NCBI GenBank assembly: GCA_002479035.1 | Contig: DLLA01000142.1 | Span: forward strand, 1 to 6,142 | Length of the DNA stretch: 6,142 bases | From: Bacteroidales bacterium UBA7574 | GTDB lineage: Bacteria > Bacteroidota > Bacteroidia > Bacteroidales > Paludibacteraceae | Reading direction: 5' to 3' | Shown: positions 4,682 through 6,142 of the stretch, piece after piece | Layout of the letters: every line of letters begins with the position of its first letter | How positions within the stretch are numbered: position 1 is the first letter of the stretch | Position numbers and translations under genes: made by a program | The notes under the pieces: generated by a model | What the model saw: the letters and a program-made list of their open reading frames with translations, nothing else | The model's database searches: none | Told to the model about the DNA's origin: nothing

Positions 4682-6064
4682 GTCTCTGCCGCCACCGAGG
4701 GCGTGATAGAGAGAGACGGCGGATTGGAGCAGGGACATGCGGTTGCTGATGCGGGTGAATTGGGCATTCAACAATGTGTTCTGGGCAGTAAGTACCTCCA
4801 GATATGTGGTGCTGCCGTACTGCATCATCAGACTCGTGGCGCGTTGGGCGCGGGTGAGAGCCTCGACCTGACGGTCATACAAGTCGCACTTCGCGAGGCA
4901 GGTCTGGTAAGACGTCAGGGCTTCGTTCACCTCGTTGCCCGCTGACAACACCGTCTTGGTGAACAGCAATGCGGCTTCCTCCTGTTGCGACTTCGCCATC
5001 CTGACCTCGGCAATGTTGCGCCCCGAATTGAACAAAGGCACAAACAGGCTCGCGGCAAGGCTGGAAATCATCTGTGCGGGGTTGAAAATCTGCACATAGT
5101 CGTGGTTGGTCCAGCCGAAAGTGCCGCTGAGGCTGAGCGAGGGCAGCCAGTTGCTGCGCGCAAGGTTGGCGGCATAGAACGCCTGCGCCATGTTCTGCTG
5201 TGCGGCACGCACGTCGGGGCGGTTGTAGAGCATTTGGACGGGTATGCCCACCTCCAGCCGGTCGGGTAGGGACTGGGCGTCCAACGTGGTGCGCGGGATG
5301 TCGCGGTGCGTGCTGCCGAGCAGCAGACACATCGCATTCTCCACCTCGCGTATCTGCTGACGGAAGTCCAAGACGGTCGTTTGGATAGAATAATAGGTCG
5401 CCTCCATCTGCGCCGCGCCCGCTTCGTTTGCCATACCCGCGTCCTTCATCCGGCGGATGGCATACACGGTTTGTTCCCACGTCTCTTCGGTCTGCTCGGC
5501 GACTTGCAATTGTGCGTCCAGCATAAGCAGCGTGTAGTAGGTGTTCGCTACGCCCGCAATGAGTCCGCAACGTGCAGCCTGCTCATAGTCAAGCATTTGT
5601 GCTTTCGCCGCTTTGGCACGCCGAAGGGAATTGAGGGTGCGTCCGAAGATGTCGATTTCCCATGAGGCATTGGCTACGAGGTCATAAGTACCGCTTGCCG
5701 ATACGCCTGCCATGGGCGAGAACGCCCCTGCGGGTGCCAAGCCGACGGAGGGCAGATAGGCAAGTTGCGCTCCGCGGAGCGACGCCTCGGCTTGCAACAC
5801 GTGTTCGTGGGCGATGCGGAGGTCGTGGTTGTTGCGCAGGGCAGTGTCTATCAACGCCTGCAGGCAGGGGTCGGTGAAGAGTTCGCGCCAGTCGAGGTTG
5901 GCAAGGCTGGCGGCTGTGTCCGACAACGGCAGGTCGCCGTAGAGGGTGGAGTCGAGGTCCTGCACGGGTTGGTACTTGCCGTAGATACCGCAACCGGTGA
6001 GTCGGGTAAGGAATAAGGAGCAAAGAAGAATGACTAAAATGCTCGGTTTTTGTATCTTGTTCAT
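4661..6064 (-). CDS. TolC/NodT-family outer membrane efflux lipoprotein
   Basis: A complete 467-residue outer-membrane factor. It would form, as a trimer, the exit duct of a tripartite (usually RND) pump. The N-terminus is a lipoprotein signal: MNKIQK, a hydrophobic core, then the lipobox LTGC with lipidated Cys25 followed by Gly, which supports ATG 6064 as the start. Two OEP repeats follow (about 60-250 and 270-460). Family marks are ANASWEIDIFGRTLNSLRRA (131-150), the inter-repeat YNRPDVRAAQQ (280-290), ARSNWLPSLSLSGTFGW (302-318), LFVPLFNSGR (340-349), YGSTTYLEVLTAQNTLLNAQ (416-435) and the terminal YHALGGG (453-459). Length is typical (450-490). Such genes normally stand last in an adaptor-pump-OMF operon, so the partners would lie past 6142; none is visible. 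No consensus promoter was found in the 78 bases upstream, which fits an internal operon gene. Substrate is unknown. Confidence 0.96.
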   Translation of the reverse strand: MNKIQKPSILVILLCSLFLTRLTGCGIYGKYQPVQDLDSTLYGDLPLSDTAASLANLDWRELFTDPCLQALIDTALRNNHDLRIAHEHVLQAEASLRGAQLAYLPSVGLAPAGAFSPMAGVSASGTYDLVANASWEIDIFGRTLNSLRRAKAAKAQMLDYEQAARCGLIAGVANTYYTLLMLDAQLQVAEQTEETWEQTVYAIRRMKDAGMANEAGAAQMEATYYSIQTTVLDFRQQIREVENAMCLLLGSTHRDIPRTTLDAQSLPDRLEVGIPVQMLYNRPDVRAAQQNMAQAFYAANLARSNWLPSLSLSGTFGWTNHDYVQIFNPAQMISSLAASLFVPLFNSGRNIAEVRMAKSQQEEAALLFTKTVLSAGNEVNEALTSYQTCLAKCDLYDRQVEALTRAQRATSLMMQYGSTTYLEVLTAQNTLLNAQFTRISNRMSLLQSAVSLYHALGGGRDLSQQTQ

Positions 6065-6098
6065 TGGTTCAGAATCTTAATAATTGACACTTTTTGAG

Positions 6099-6142
6099 GG
6101 TTGCGTATCGGTTGCCCAAGGGTTGCTTATCCCTTGCTTATC
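6099..6142. repeat. 11-bp tandem array, four copies, at the right edge
   Basis: Read on the plus strand, four adjacent 11-mers are GGTTGCGTATC (6099-6109), GGTTGCCCAAG (6110-6120), GGTTGCTTATC (6121-6131) and CCTTGCTTATC (6132-6142). The consensus is GGTTGCTTATC, with the third unit exact and the others diverged by one to four bases. The array begins 34 bases upstream of the efflux gene start and may continue beyond the window. Confidence 0.8.

Noticed and set aside
4875..5570. Minus-strand open frame of 231 codons in another phase
   Set aside because: It lies wholly inside the efflux lipoprotein gene, is rich in Arg, Pro and His as expected for an out-of-phase reading of GC-rich DNA, and has no family resemblance.
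5768..5781. Perfect 14-bp palindrome CGCTCCGCGGAGCG
   Set aside because: It sits inside the efflux coding region. A 14-bp palindrome is expected by chance roughly 0.4 times in 6 kb, so it needs no explanation.
6099..6142. CRISPR-like array
   Set aside because: The 11-base units are directly adjacent with no spacers, so this is a simple tandem repeat.

Overview
The window looks like chromosomal DNA from a member of the Bacteroidota, most likely Bacteroidales. The main reasons are two exact matches to the Bacteroidetes promoter pattern (TTTG, 20 bases, TAnnTTTG), start codons without Shine-Dalgarno sequences, and gene families typical of that group: a multi-repeat DUF349 protein, a DUF6249-like membrane protein beside an ECF sigma factor, and a NodT-type efflux lipoprotein. 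Genus cannot be told from the sequence alone.

Left third. The left edge carries the N-terminal 402 residues of a lysine/glutamate-rich DUF349 protein on the minus strand; its 3' end lies outside the window. It diverges from a plus-strand ABC-2 permease of the polysaccharide-export (Wzm/TagG) type. The 115-bp gap between their start codons holds two near-ideal promoters that face away from each other and overlap. The permease is followed by an 11-bp tandem repeat (three copies) and then ispE, a kinase of the MEP isoprenoid pathway. No ATPase partner for the permease is in view.

Middle. After a 170-bp spacer come three plus-strand genes 58 and 61 bp apart: a small three-TM DUF6249-like protein, an ECF-type sigma factor, and a 102-residue protein with a soluble N-terminus and two C-terminal TM segments. 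This arrangement suggests a regulatory cassette in which the flanking membrane proteins could control the sigma factor; that role is inferred. The last codons of the sigma gene coincide with a C-rich/G-rich hairpin that resembles a dispersed repeat.

Right third. A minus-strand gene encodes a complete TolC/NodT-family outer-membrane efflux lipoprotein. Its 3' end overlaps the 3' end of the 102-residue gene by 21 bp. Its upstream flank, at the window edge, holds a second 11-bp-period tandem array (four copies). RND pump and adaptor genes, the usual companions, may lie just beyond the edge but are not seen.

No RNA gene, CRISPR array, insertion sequence or phage gene was found. Coding density is high, and no gene-free stretch reaches 300 bases. 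The points most worth a second look are the interlocked divergent promoters, the two 11-bp tandem arrays upstream of genes, the permease without its ATPase, and the sigma-factor cassette.
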